DNA of 64,000 nucleotides, from positions 372,001 to 436,000 of the forward strand of contig NZ_JAJJMO010000001.1 of the NCBI RefSeq assembly GCF_020905345.1, in the 5' to 3' direction. Numbering within the stretch: position 1 is the first letter of the stretch; each line of letters starts with the position of its first letter. The notes under the pieces were generated by a model. The model ran no database searches and had not been told where the DNA came from. It worked only from the letters and a program-made list of their open reading frames with translations. Below, in pieces: positions 52,940 to 63,800 of the stretch. The position numbers were made by a program, and so were the translations under genes. Source of the stretch: Flavobacterium pisciphilum. GTDB taxonomy: Bacteria; Bacteroidota; Bacteroidia; Flavobacteriales; Flavobacteriaceae.

Positions 52940-54022
52940 TTACTCTGCTTTTAAGCGTAAACTATTCAATACCACTTTAGGAGATTGAAACTCATATTTA
53001 ATTTTGTCATTCTCTTTTACTTTCTGAACCCCTTCAAGTAAAATTTTATCATTTTCAGTCAATCCACTACTAATCACATATAAATCAGGAATTTCACCTG
53101 TTATAGTGATCTCTCTTGAGCTTACTTTATTGTTTTTGTCTATAATGAAAACATACTTTTTATCCTGAATTTCATAAGTTGCTTTTTGTGGAATCACAAT
53201 AGCATTTTTAAGAGGCACTAACATCTGAACTTGTCCTGTTTCACCATTTCTAAGTAGCTTACCTGAGTTAGGAAATCTTGCTCTAAAAGCGATATTTCCT
53301 GTTTCGTTGTTAAACTCACTTTCGATTAATTCAACATTTCCTTTCTCCTTAAAAACTTGTCCATCAGCTAAAAGCAAACTAACTTTAGTTTCTGCACGAT
53401 CTTTTACATCTGTTTGATATTGCAAATATTCTGGTTCTGATACATTGAAATAAGCAAACATCTGACTGTTGTCTGAAAGACTTGTCAATAGCTCCCCTTC
53501 ATCAATAAGACTTCCTAATTTTAGCGGAATGCGATCGATAGTTCCGTCAAATGGAGCTCTAATTTCTGTGAATGATAAATGAAGTTTTGCCAATGCAACT
53601 TCTGCTTTTGCTGCTTGGACTTTAGATAACGCAACTGCTTGCTCGTTCTTTGAAACAATATCTTTATCTGCTAGTACTTTAGTATTCTGAAATTCTATTT
53701 CAGCCGATTTTTGTTCTGCTTGAGCTTTAAGTAACTCTGCTTCATACATTTTAGGCTGAATTCTAAACAATACCTGTCCTGCTTTTACAAATTGACCTTC
53801 ATCAACATAAATGTTTTGCAGGAATCCTTTTTCTTGTGCACGGATTTCAATGTTTCGTACAGATTTTATCTGCGAAACATATTGCTTGGTAAACGAAGTG
53901 TCGATTTTTACAGGATTGGTCACAGTAAATTTTTCGGCTTCTTCTTTTTCTTCTTTTTTAGCTGTACAACTAGTTAGGTACAACAAGGCAATAACGCCCG
54001 TTAACACGACTATTCTCTTCAT
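52940..54022 (-). CDS. RND efflux periplasmic adaptor (AcrA family)
   Basis: 360 residues. Signal with lipobox (LLYLTSC) and an acidic/lysine linker. Barrel-sandwich hybrid: EIRAQEKGFLQNIYVDEGQFV and LSFTEIRAPFDGTIDR. The alpha-hairpin (~95-150) and beta-barrel domains follow. It bridges the transporter and the outer-membrane factor encoded downstream. Confidence 0.9.
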   Translation of the reverse strand: MKRIVVLTGVIALLYLTSCTAKKEEKEEAEKFTVTNPVKIDTSFTKQYVSQIKSVRNIEIRAQEKGFLQNIYVDEGQFVKAGQVLFRIQPKMYEAELLKAQAEQKSAEIEFQNTKVLADKDIVSKNEQAVALSKVQAAKAEVALAKLHLSFTEIRAPFDGTIDRIPLKLGSLIDEGELLTSLSDNSQMFAYFNVSEPEYLQYQTDVKDRAETKVSLLLADGQVFKEKGNVELIESEFNNETGNIAFRARFPNSGKLLRNGETGQVQMLVPLKNAIVIPQKATYEIQDKKYVFIIDKNNKVSSREITITGEIPDLYVISSGLTENDKILLEGVQKVKENDKIKYEFQSPKVVLNSLRLKAE

Positions 54023-54198
54023 GGTATAAAAATGGTAATTAAGCGATTGAATGCTTGGAATGCAAGGATTCCTTTAGATGTGAAAAAAACATCAGTAGCC
54101 ATAGTTATGCATGAACAGTCATACAAGAAGATGTAAGTTTAATATACAACCACAAGATATGCATCATTACACTTTAGGTAACCGATGTATCTTGTTTA

Positions 54199-54588
54199 TC
54201 AGATTCTTAATACTCGTTGAGTAATATAAATAGGATTGGTTTGGCCACAAAATGGCGTGAAGATTTTAAAATTCTTTTGACAATGGTTTAAAAGTGATTG
54301 ACAAGAGATTGTCAAATACCAATTATCTAATAAGCTATAATTTCCAGCGAAAAGTTTATCTGAAATTTCATCTTTAACATCACCACCCAGATGCTCTTCA
54401 TCGATATCAATATCAGCATCCTCAATTAAAGAGTTACCTGAATCTTGATTCGTAAATTTTACTCGGTGTTTTTTCTCTAGACTATGAGAGGATGAATCAG
54501 ATTTTTGATGTGTACCTGCATTAAGATACTGACCCCCGCCTAGCAGAAGCAATCCTAAATACACAAATAACACAATCAGTTTTCTCAT
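54199..54588 (-). CDS. Small exported hypothetical protein (129 aa)
   Basis: MRKLIVLFVYLGLLLLGGGQ is a signal peptide or anchor. The mature part is polar and acidic (DADIDIDEEHLGGDVKDEI) and ends in a more hydrophobic stretch with two cysteines (ISCQSLLNHCQ, PFCGQ). I do not recognise the family. It lies 176 nt upstream of the efflux adaptor on the same strand, so it could be the leader gene of that operon. Confidence 0.6.
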   Translation of the reverse strand: MRKLIVLFVYLGLLLLGGGQYLNAGTHQKSDSSSHSLEKKHRVKFTNQDSGNSLIEDADIDIDEEHLGGDVKDEISDKLFAGNYSLLDNWYLTISCQSLLNHCQKNFKIFTPFCGQTNPIYITQRVLRI

Positions 54589-54985
54589 TTGGCGTCAAAA
54601 GTAAACAAAGTATTGAAACAAAAAAAGAAATTTCACTAGGCTTTAACAAGTAAATGTCACCGAAAACGTTTTCTACTGGTTATTAAATTGTTACGAGCAA
54701 CAATTCTTATATCATTTTCTTAAATTAAGTATATTATTCCCAATTTTTTAGAAATATTATATCCTATTAAATACTACATAATTTTAGGTAACGTAAAAGG
54801 TATCAATCTTTAAACGCATTTTATAATATAATTTGGCTAAAAAAAATATTACAATAACTTTAACTTGGATTATTATTTAGAATTAAAATAATTAATAATT
54901 TAGTAAGCAAATAAAAAATACCCATTAACTGAATCCAAACATATCGAAGTACAAAGCCGTTTTAGCCAATATAAACTAGCTATAG
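54589..54985. other. AT-rich gene-free region
   Basis: 397 bp between divergent genes. A minus-strand TACTTTTG box lies at 54603-54596, right at the start of the 129-residue gene. Nothing else recognised. Confidence 0.4.
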
Positions 54986-55642
54986 ATGACATTAAATAAA
55001 AGCAATACAAAATCTAATTTTAGTCAATTTCTTATCAAAGTAGAAAAATTCAGAAAAAAATGTAGCTGGAACTACAAATATGCTTTAGGTAAATGGGATT
55101 TTATGACAGAGGAAAAGACCAGATATGAAAAGATAATTGAATTCATCAAAGCTACCCATATCGATAAACCAAGAATACTAGACTTAGGCTGTGGATATGG
55201 AGCCTTAAATTCTTATTTAAAAGAATCCGATTATTCTACCATAACAGGTGTAGACTTATCTGCTACAGCAATTTGTAGAGCCAAAAAACAAAATTTTATA
55301 AACTCTTCTTTTATAACTGCTGATCTCAATCAATATAACACCAACGAACAATACGATATTGTCATTTTTAACGAAGTTCTTTATTATCTGGAAGATCAGG
55401 AAAATATTGTCTCTAGATTTGTTAAAGATACAGACAGTAGTTATTTGATAATTTCTCTATTTAAAAATTCAGATAATGTTATGGAAGCAGTACCTAATGA
55501 ATATGTATTATTAAAGACAGAACTCGTAAAACAATCTAATGAAATCTTCTGGCATATCTACCTTTATAAAATTAAAACTAAAATCCAAAGTCTTATTTTA
55601 TTCCTTCATGCAGATGTCAACGATTTAGCTCTATTCTTCTAG
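54986..55642 (+). CDS. Class I SAM-dependent methyltransferase
   Basis: 218 residues. Motif I is RILDLGCGYGALN. Further blocks are TGVDLSATAICRAKKQ and YDIVIFNEVLYYLED. It resembles small NodS/UbiE-like enzymes. The substrate is unknown. No close operon partner; the copper cluster starts about 175 nt downstream with its own -7 box. Confidence 0.75.
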   Translation: MTLNKSNTKSNFSQFLIKVEKFRKKCSWNYKYALGKWDFMTEEKTRYEKIIEFIKATHIDKPRILDLGCGYGALNSYLKESDYSTITGVDLSATAICRAKKQNFINSSFITADLNQYNTNEQYDIVIFNEVLYYLEDQENIVSRFVKDTDSSYLIISLFKNSDNVMEAVPNEYVLLKTELVKQSNEIFWHIYLYKIKTKIQSLILFLHADVNDLALFF

Positions 55643-55793
55643 GTTTACTTGGGAAAAAGCTGGGTACTCTATTAACAATAGTATTAGGGAGATTATTAAA
55701 TTGGTTAATCCCCTCACCATGAGCAACTACAAAAAGATTATTTTATATTTAAAAAATATGACTATAATCATACTTTCAAAAAAAAGTTGCTCT

Positions 55794-55801
55794 TAAATTT
55801 G
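55794..55801 (+). promoter_or_regulatory. -7 box ahead of the copper-cluster genes
   Basis: TAAATTTG, 17 nt before the chosen ATG at 55819. No clear -33 TTG was found. Confidence 0.4.
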
Positions 55802-55818
55802 TGGTTTCAAGAAATAGA

Positions 55819-56190
55819 ATGAAATCCCTCGCTTACATCTTTTTAATAGCCATAATTATAAGACCCCTATTTCCTATATTGGATTACATGGTTAATTATA
55901 ATTATATAGCGACTGAACTTTGTGAGAACAAAAGTCAGCCAGAATTGGATTGTAAAGGAAAATGTTATTTAAAAAAAGAATTGGGTAAAGCATCCGAAAA
56001 TGATTCTTCTCCATCAACTGAGAAAAAAAACGCCCCAACTGGAATTGATTTATTATTCATTGAAAAAATTGACTCTTTTAATTTTAACCTTGTAATTGAG
56101 TCAATCTTAAAAAAGGATATTCTACCTAAGAATCTTTACACCCATTTCAATATAACCTTAGTATTTCATCCGCCCAACCTTCAGTATTAA
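55819..56190 (+). CDS. Small membrane-anchored Cys-motif protein
   Basis: About 123 residues from MKSLAYIFLIAIIIRPLFP, one N-terminal hydrophobic helix. The extracytoplasmic part begins with LCENKSQPELDCKGKCYLKK, a C-x8-C-x3-C pattern well suited to bind a metal. I recall similar proteins in many Bacteroidota beside metal-receptor genes, but know no assigned function. First gene of a three-gene set with the Met-rich lipoprotein and the TonB receptor; a role in copper handling is inferred. Confidence 0.65.
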   Translation: MKSLAYIFLIAIIIRPLFPILDYMVNYNYIATELCENKSQPELDCKGKCYLKKELGKASENDSSPSTEKKNAPTGIDLLFIEKIDSFNFNLVIESILKKDILPKNLYTHFNITLVFHPPNLQY

Positions 56191-56269
56191 TTTTTCGAAA
56201 TCTTTATTAATTGTCTTCTCGGTCTCACAACCGACAAGCATTTTATTATCCATTCTTAATTTAATACTT

Positions 56270-57121
56270 ATGAAAAATTTTAAATATTTATCTATCTTGC
56301 TTTTGGCAATTGCCTTTTATTCATGTTCTTCTGACAGTGATTCAGTATCAGAAAACCCTATTGATGAAACCTCTGGACTTGTCAAAATTCAAGAGCTATC
56401 TAATGACAATCATATCATTGAACTTTATTCAGAAACTGGTAAACTAACCCAAGGTTACAATCAAATTTCCTTAAGAATAAAAGACAAAACAACCGACAAA
56501 TATATTACCAATGCTTCCCTTAATTGGATGCCAATAATGAATATGGCAACCATGAAACATTCTTGTCCTAAATCTTTAATCGAAAAGGTTTCTGGTAAAC
56601 AAACACTATATGAGGGTACTATTGTTTTTCAAATGGCGCAAAATACCTCTGAATTTTGGGAACTAAAAATTAATTATACCATTAATGCTATTGATTACAC
56701 TACTACAGCTAAGATAAATGTACCTGCTTCTGAAAAACGTACTGTAAGCTCTTTCACTGGAAGTGATGGCGCAAGATATATCTTGGCTTACATCAGTCCC
56801 AAAAACCCAAAAGTTGCTATAAACAACATGACTGTAGGACTATATAAAATGCAAGATATGATGACGTTTACAGCAGTCGATAATTTTAAAGTAAAAATCG
56901 ATCCGCGAATGCCAAGTATGGGCAATCACAGCTCTCCTAACAATACCGATTTAATACAATCAACTACAGGAGGATTGTATAACGGAAAACTATCCTTGAC
57001 AATGACTGGATATTGGAAAATTAACCTACAGCTTTTAAATGCATCTGGCGAGAAGCTAAAAGGAGAAGAAGTTACTCAAGAAAATTCAGCAAGCAGTCTT
57101 TTTCTCGAGATTGAATTTTAA
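56270..57121 (+). CDS. Lipoprotein with two YtkA-like, Met/His-rich domains
   Basis: 283 residues. Lipobox AFYSC, then two tandem beta-sandwich domains. Each carries a Met/His cluster: WMPIMNMATMKHSC (~85) and DPRMPSMGNHSSP (~220). This is the pattern of YtkA/FixH-like or Cu(I)-binding periplasmic proteins. It lies 79 nt after the Cys-motif gene and 64 nt before the TonB receptor. Probably the copper-binding partner of the receptor. Confidence 0.7.
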   Translation: MKNFKYLSILLLAIAFYSCSSDSDSVSENPIDETSGLVKIQELSNDNHIIELYSETGKLTQGYNQISLRIKDKTTDKYITNASLNWMPIMNMATMKHSCPKSLIEKVSGKQTLYEGTIVFQMAQNTSEFWELKINYTINAIDYTTTAKINVPASEKRTVSSFTGSDGARYILAYISPKNPKVAINNMTVGLYKMQDMMTFTAVDNFKVKIDPRMPSMGNHSSPNNTDLIQSTTGGLYNGKLSLTMTGYWKINLQLLNASGEKLKGEEVTQENSASSLFLEIEF

Positions 57122-57185
57122 TCATTTTTAGTAGTAACAAGAAAGGACCAAGTGAAATCACTTGGTTCTCATTATTCATAATATT

Positions 57186-59180
57186 ATGAAAACTATAGCA
57201 ACAATTCTGTTAGCAACATTTTCAAGTATTTGTTTTGCGCAGAAAGAAGTAAAAGATAGTATTTCTCCAATTGATCTCAGTGAAATTATTGTCATTTGCA
57301 AAAAGACACCAGCGCACCTTAAACAACCAAAATCACTTGCGACAGTTGAGGAATACTTACAACAATCATCAAAGGTAAATATGATAAGAAGAGGCGGATA
57401 TGCCTTAGAACCGATCATTAATAGTATGGCTACTGAGCGTACTGTGGTTACAATTGATGGCATGCGAATTTTTGGAGCCTGTACCGATAAAATGGACCCT
57501 GTAACGTCATATGTTGAAATATCAAATCTATCTGAAGCGACTATAGCTTCTGGTCAGCAAGGGAGCTGTCACGGGCCTACCATTGGAGGAACAATTGATT
57601 TGAAACGAAACAATCTTATACAAAAAGAATTAGGGTGGAATACCGTATTAAAGACAGGTTACGAAACCAACAACCAGCATAAAATCATCGGTACATCAAT
57701 AGGTTACAATCACAGTTCATTTTATTTCAATACCGATTTTACGTATCGCGATGCCGAAAACTACAAAGCAGGAAATCATGAAGAAATCAATTTTTCGCAA
57801 TTTACTAAATACAATTTATCAGCCACAGCAGGTTTTTATTTGGGCAAAAAAAGTTTAATTGAAGGTTCTATAATTTATGATAAAGCTACAGATGTAGGCT
57901 ATCCAGCTTTGCCAATGGATGTTTCTTTAGCAAAAGCCACAATAACGGCTTTGCGTTATAGCTTCACTCCTGTTTCTGGCTATTTTACTAATTGGGAAAC
58001 CAAAGTATATTTTAATACAATCACACACAGAATGGATGATACCAAAAGACCAAGTGTTCCTATTCATATGGATATGCCTGGTTGGTCAGATACTTACGGA
58101 TACTATTCTAAGTTGAAAGGAAAATTTAAAAATCATCATTTTATGGCTAACCTCAATGGGTTTTATAATAAATCGATTGCCGAGATGACGATGTATCCCA
58201 ATAATCCCAAAGAAAACGCTATGTTTATGTATACTTGGCCCGATATACGAACATTGTATAACGGAGTTTATCTAGAAGATGCAATACAAATTTCTCAAAA
58301 TGCTACTGTTAAAATTTCCTCTACTATCGGAATCCATTCTAATAAAGTCGCTGATGAATTTGGTTTACAAAGCCTTCAGATTTTTTATCCCGAAATGAAA
58401 GAAACAAAAAATCGTATTTTAAAAAGTTTAGCTGGAAATTATATTTTACACTATGACAAATTTGAATACGGTTTAGGTTTAGCCTATGGCGAAAGAGCTC
58501 CGTCTGTTTCTGAAGGTTATGGTTATTATTTGTACAATAGCAATGACTTTTATGATTATATCGGAAATCCAAATCTAGAAAATGAAAAATCTTTTGAAGC
58601 TAATCTCTCTTTTGGATATAAAACGGGAAAATTCACTTCAACCCTAACTTCTTCTTTTTTTCATATTCAGGATTATATCGTTGGGAAAATCAATACAGAC
58701 ATACATCCTATGACTATTGGAGCTTCAGGAGTAAAAGTATATAATGCTTTAGATTATGCCACCATTTTTAATACTGATTTGAATTTGGAATATAAAATAA
58801 CCGAAAACTGGAACTTTAAAACACTCTTGGTTTATAGCTACGGAAAAGATAATGAAAGTAACAAGCTACCATTCATAAGTCCGTTGCGTTATTCTGGAAA
58901 CATACAATTTAAAAAAGAAAACTTTAATCTAGGATTTGGTGCATCTGGAAATCTTGCTCAAACAAAATTTGCAGCTGTTTATGGTGAGTCAAAAACTCCT
59001 GCTTATGTAATTTTTAATTTTAATTCTGGCTATACATTTGCCTTGAATAAAAACAAAATGAATGTCCAAGCTGGGGTCGAAAATATCTTTGATACTTATT
59101 ACAGTACATTTTCTGATTGGAATAAAATCCCACGCCAAGGAAGAAATTTTTTTATAAATGTTTCTTATGCCTTGTTCTAA
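57186..59180 (+). CDS. TonB-dependent receptor, OprC/NosA-like (copper)
   Basis: About 664 residues from MKTIATILLATFSSICFAQ; the longer frame adds eight residues before the signal peptide. The plug (~35-145) contains RTVVTIDGMRIFGACTDKMD, with a CxxxM motif at C99-M103. A barrel loop has HxM at H281-M283 (THRMDDTK). In Pseudomonas aeruginosa OprC, C143, M147, H323 and M325 form the copper site, and the spacing here (~182) is close to that. The barrel ends in FFINVSYALF. Its lipoprotein neighbour is Met/His-rich. Copper uptake is a strong inference. Confidence 0.8.
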   Translation: MKTIATILLATFSSICFAQKEVKDSISPIDLSEIIVICKKTPAHLKQPKSLATVEEYLQQSSKVNMIRRGGYALEPIINSMATERTVVTIDGMRIFGACTDKMDPVTSYVEISNLSEATIASGQQGSCHGPTIGGTIDLKRNNLIQKELGWNTVLKTGYETNNQHKIIGTSIGYNHSSFYFNTDFTYRDAENYKAGNHEEINFSQFTKYNLSATAGFYLGKKSLIEGSIIYDKATDVGYPALPMDVSLAKATITALRYSFTPVSGYFTNWETKVYFNTITHRMDDTKRPSVPIHMDMPGWSDTYGYYSKLKGKFKNHHFMANLNGFYNKSIAEMTMYPNNPKENAMFMYTWPDIRTLYNGVYLEDAIQISQNATVKISSTIGIHSNKVADEFGLQSLQIFYPEMKETKNRILKSLAGNYILHYDKFEYGLGLAYGERAPSVSEGYGYYLYNSNDFYDYIGNPNLENEKSFEANLSFGYKTGKFTSTLTSSFFHIQDYIVGKINTDIHPMTIGASGVKVYNALDYATIFNTDLNLEYKITENWNFKTLLVYSYGKDNESNKLPFISPLRYSGNIQFKKENFNLGFGASGNLAQTKFAAVYGESKTPAYVIFNFNSGYTFALNKNKMNVQAGVENIFDTYYSTFSDWNKIPRQGRNFFINVSYALF

Positions 59181-59215
59181 TAAGCTACACTATTACTAGC
59201 TTATAAAGTAGAGTT

Positions 59216-59291
59216 TATCATTTCGAGGAACGAGAAATCACATAAGTGATACAATTAATATCAATGGAATATCTCGTTCCTAAAAATGATA
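59216..59291. repeat. REP-like long hairpin, likely bidirectional terminator
   Basis: TATCATTT plus AGGAACGAGA pair with TCTCGTTCCT plus AAATGATA across ~35 nt, in the gap between two convergent genes. The ATTTCGAGGAACGAGAAATC word is of the REP kind seen scattered in Flavobacterium genomes. Confidence 0.7.
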
Positions 59292-59311
59292 ATATTATAA
59301 AAAGTTAGTTA

Positions 59312-60697
59312 TTAATTCCAACCTCCGCCAAGGGCACGATACAAATTCACAACTGCATGCAGTTTCTGACTTTGATCATCAATTCCTCTTAATTGTGCAT
59401 TAAGCAAGTTTTGTTCGGCTGTTAATACATCTGTATAGTTAGTAGTAGAATTGTTCAATAATTCTTTATTAAACTCTACTGCTTTTACTAATGCCTCTAG
59501 TTGTCTTTTTCTTTTTTCCTCTTTTAAGGCTGCATTATCATATCTAGAAAGTGCATTCGATACTTCTTCACTTGCCTTTAACATCGACAATTCAAAATTA
59601 TACAACGCTTCTTTTTGCAATGACAATGCGGTAGCCAATCTAGCTTTATTGATTCCTTTATTAAAAATAGGTTGTGTCAAACCTCCCGCAATATTACCAA
59701 AAAGACTCCCGTTTGTAAACCAATCCTTTAATCCGAAACTAGAAAAACCCGCTGCTCCACTAATAGTCAAAGCTGGATAGAAATAGGCTCTTGCTACATT
59801 ACTTTCTTCAAATGCAGTTCTAAAATTATATTCTGCCTGTTGTACATCTGGTCTATTAGCAAGGAGTTGCATCGGAACTCCAATTTTAAGATCATACACT
59901 AACTTTTGCTGTTCAAGAGTGCTTCTGTTAATCTTAGTTGGTGATATGGCAAGAAGTACACATAAGGCATGTTCTGTTTCGATAATCTTTTGCTCTATAT
60001 CTGGAATCGCTAATTCAGCTTCGTAAAAGTTAGCCTCACTTTGTACCACAGCGACTCCATTGATAATAGAATTTTCAAAAAGAACCTTAATTGTTTCTGC
60101 ATCTTTCTCTCTATTTTTGGCTGTCATTTTAAGTACTTTGAGTTGTTCATCAAGCAGTAACAATTCATAATACGAATTGGCAATATTTGCAATTAACTGT
60201 GTTTGAACAGCACGTTTAGCTGCATCTGTAGCCAATAAGTTAGCTACTGCACTTTTTTTGGCACTATTTAATTTACCCCAAACGTCTATTTCCCATCCAG
60301 CAGAAATTCCCAAATCATATTGAGTAGATTGGTCAAAAAGCCCAAATCCTTGCGGAAAAGCAAGTCTTGATTCTTTTACTGACACATTTCCGTTTACTGA
60401 AGGTAGAAAAGCTGCTTTACTCAGTTTAAGATTAACAGCTGACTGATTGATTCGTTCTACAGCAATCTTTAAATCTAGATTTGCAGCCAATCCGTCAGAA
60501 ATAAGTTGTTGTAATGCCGCATCTGTAAATAGCTCCGACCATTTCATCATACCAATAGTAGTACTATCGGTGCTTTTGGACTCTCGATAATTTACTGAAG
60601 TTGCTGGTTTAGCATAAGGTTTCGTGATTTTACACGAGCTCCATATACTTGCAACAAGCAATACAATGAGTATCGATTTATAATTGTATGTGTTCAT
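59312..60697 (-). CDS. RND efflux outer-membrane lipoprotein (NodT/OprM family), second
   Basis: 461 residues. Lipobox SIWSSC. Efflux repeats with MKWSELFTDAALQQLISDGL, LLANRPDVQQAEYNF and the ending VNLYRALGGGWN. It belongs to the operon of the partial transporter upstream, across a gap of 202 nt that contains low-complexity repeats (CTTAGCCTCTCAGAACC). Confidence 0.88.
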   Translation of the reverse strand: MNTYNYKSILIVLLVASIWSSCKITKPYAKPATSVNYRESKSTDSTTIGMMKWSELFTDAALQQLISDGLAANLDLKIAVERINQSAVNLKLSKAAFLPSVNGNVSVKESRLAFPQGFGLFDQSTQYDLGISAGWEIDVWGKLNSAKKSAVANLLATDAAKRAVQTQLIANIANSYYELLLLDEQLKVLKMTAKNREKDAETIKVLFENSIINGVAVVQSEANFYEAELAIPDIEQKIIETEHALCVLLAISPTKINRSTLEQQKLVYDLKIGVPMQLLANRPDVQQAEYNFRTAFEESNVARAYFYPALTISGAAGFSSFGLKDWFTNGSLFGNIAGGLTQPIFNKGINKARLATALSLQKEALYNFELSMLKASEEVSNALSRYDNAALKEEKRKRQLEALVKAVEFNKELLNNSTTNYTDVLTAEQNLLNAQLRGIDDQSQKLHAVVNLYRALGGGWN

Positions 60698-60899
60698 TAT
60701 GATATGTTTGTATTGTTATTTTTTTAAAATAAAAGTGTATCTTTTTTAGTTTTCAATCTTAATTTTCAGTCTCAGTCGCAATGTTATCTTGAACGGAGTC
60801 GAAGAACAGTCATGGTGTTCAATTTCTAAAAACCTTAGCCTCTCAGAACCTTAGAGGCTAAGTACCTTTATAACTTTGAGCCTTTGTTACTAAATAAAT

Positions 60900-63800
60900 C
60901 TAAATTGTTCTTGGTTCATGTATCGGTTCTTTTATTCCTCCAATTTTTTCTTGTAAAGTCTGAAATATGATAAATAGAATAGGAATTACAAAAACACCGA
61001 ATACGGTACCAATCAGCATCCCACCAACAGCAGCTGTACCAATTGATCTATTACTTAAAGCTCCTGCTCCTGTAGCAATCATCAACGGAATCAATCCAAA
61101 AATAAAAGCAAAAGAGGTCATTAAAATAGGTCTCAATCTGGCTCTTGCTCCAAATATAGCCGACTGAACTAAGCTTCTTCCGCTTAAGCGATGCAATAGC
61201 GCAAACTCTACAATTAGAATTGCATTTTTAGCCAAAAGACCAATCAACATAATTAAACTTATCTGAAGGAAAATATTGTTATCAACTCCAAAAAGGTTCG
61301 CAAATATAAATGCACCTGCAAGCCCTATGGGTAATGATAACAATACCGAAAACGGTAAAATATAACTCTTATACTGAGCACTCAACAAGAAGTAAATGAA
61401 TAGTAAACAAAGCCCGAAGATTAATGTAGTTTGGCTTCCGCTAGAGAGTTCTTCTTTAGTTAATCCTGAGAACTGATACGTATATCCTCTATCTAATGTT
61501 TTTGCTGCAACTTCTTCGATTGCCTTAATCGCATCTCCTGAACTATAACCTGCATTTGGCGCACCAGTAACCGTAGTAGAAGTAAATAGATTAAAACGAT
61601 TTAAAAATTCTGGACCCTCCTTCTTTTTCAATGTTACAAATTCCGAAATTGGAGCCATTAAGCCATTATCAGTTCTAACAAAAATTTTATTGACATCACT
61701 TTCCTTTGCTCTATAATCAGGATGCGATTGCAACATCACTCTATACTGTTTACCAAATCTATTAATATCAGAAGCATAGATTCCACCAAAATACCCTTGA
61801 AGTGTATTAAGTACTGCATTTACACTTACGCCAGCATCTTTACATTTAGCTACATTCACATTAACTTCTAATTCTGGAAACCCAATATTAAACGGACTTG
61901 TAGCATACATAATCTCTGGTCGCTTATTGATTTCGGTCATAAACTTTTTGATGTTTTCATCAAATTTTTGATAGCTACCTCCCGTTTTATCTTGCAATTG
62001 CACTTCAAATCCATTGCTATTTCCAAATCCCTGCAAAGTTGGAGCTGCAAAGAATATAATACTTGCTCCTTTTATATGAGCTGTTTTTGCAAACAACTGA
62101 CCAACAATTGAATTAACATCTTGTGTTTTGCCTTTTCTTTCATTCCATGGCTTCAGTCTAATAAACAATGCCCCATAAGAACCTCCATTTCCATGAATTA
62201 AATCCATCCCTGAAAGTGTAGACGAAAGTTCTATTTCAGGAATACTTCTCGCAATACTATCTATTTCTTTTGTAATTTCTTCAGTACGTTCTAGTGTAGA
62301 AGATGGTGGTAAAACCACGTTTCCAAAAATGGCTCCCCCATCATCATTAGGCACAAAACCTGTTGGCGTATTTTTCATAAGTACATAAAACACAATTCCA
62401 AAGATTGCTATTGCTACTAATGAAATCCATTTTCTACGAATTAAAAATCGAACAGCTCCAACATATTTAGTGGTAACAGCTTCAAAAGCAACATTAAAAC
62501 TAGCATAAAACTTAGGTAAAAATCCTTTAGGGTGATTTGTTTTTTCAGGATCGTGAGGTTTTAATAAAATAGCACAAAGTGCTGGACTTAAAGTCAATGC
62601 ATTAACTGCAGAAATTAAAATGGCTACTGCCAGTGTCAAACCAAATTGCTTGTAAAATACTCCAGCCGATCCTGTAATAAACGTAACCGGAATAAATACT
62701 GCCGACATAATTAAGGTAATCGATATTATCGCTCCTGAAATCTCACTCATGGCATGAATGGTAGCTTTCTTGGCCGATTTTGCCCCTTGATCTAATTTGG
62801 CGTGAACAGCTTCAACAACAACAATCGCGTCATCGACAACAATACCAATAGCAAGAACCAAAGCGAAAAGAGTCAATAAATTAATAGTAAAACCGAATAA
62901 CTTTAAGAAAAAGAAAGTACCAATAATCGATACAGGAACTGCAATTGCAGGTATTAATGTAGATCTAAAATCCTGTAAAAAGATAAATACAACGATAAAA
63001 ACCAAAATGAAAGCTTCAATAATAGTATAAACTACTTTCTCAATTGATGCGTCCAAAAAGTCATTGGCATTCAGGAATGTATGATACTCCAATCCCGGAG
63101 GAAAATCCTTGGATGCTTTTTTTAGTATGTCCTCACAAGCAATAATAAGCTCTCTAGCGTTTGAACCTGAAATTTGGCTTATTGCTCCACCCGAAGAAAC
63201 ATTTCCTTGTGTAATTAGAGAAGTACTATAATCTAAAGCTCCAAATTCAATCTCTGCAACATCTTTTAGACGCAATAAACTACCTTGTTTACCGCTTCTC
63301 AAGACAATGTTTTCAAAAGCTGCAGGATCTTCTAGCCTTCCAGTAAACTTTAATGCATATTGAACTGACTCTCTACTGTTCTCTCCTATTTTCCCTGGAG
63401 CAGCTTCGATATTTTGCTCTCGTAATGCAGTGATAATATCATCAGGAACCAAACCTTGAGTAGCCATTGCATCTGGTTTTAACCAAATACGCATAGAATA
63501 TTCCTGACTCGTATAAATTTCAGTTCCCCCTACACCCTCAACACGTTTCATCTCAGGCATAATATTTATTCTCAAATAATTATCAAGGAATTTTTCATCA
63601 TACTTTCCGTCTTTACTGTATAACAAAAAACTAAAAGCAGTACTACTTAATTGCTTACTGGTTGTAATTCCTGATTTAATAACCTCATTAGGCAACAAAC
63701 TCGTAGCCTTTGTAACTCTGTTCTGAACATTCACAGCAGCCATATCGGGATTTGTACCCTGTTTAAAGAATATTGTTATCGTTGCACTACCATTGCTACT

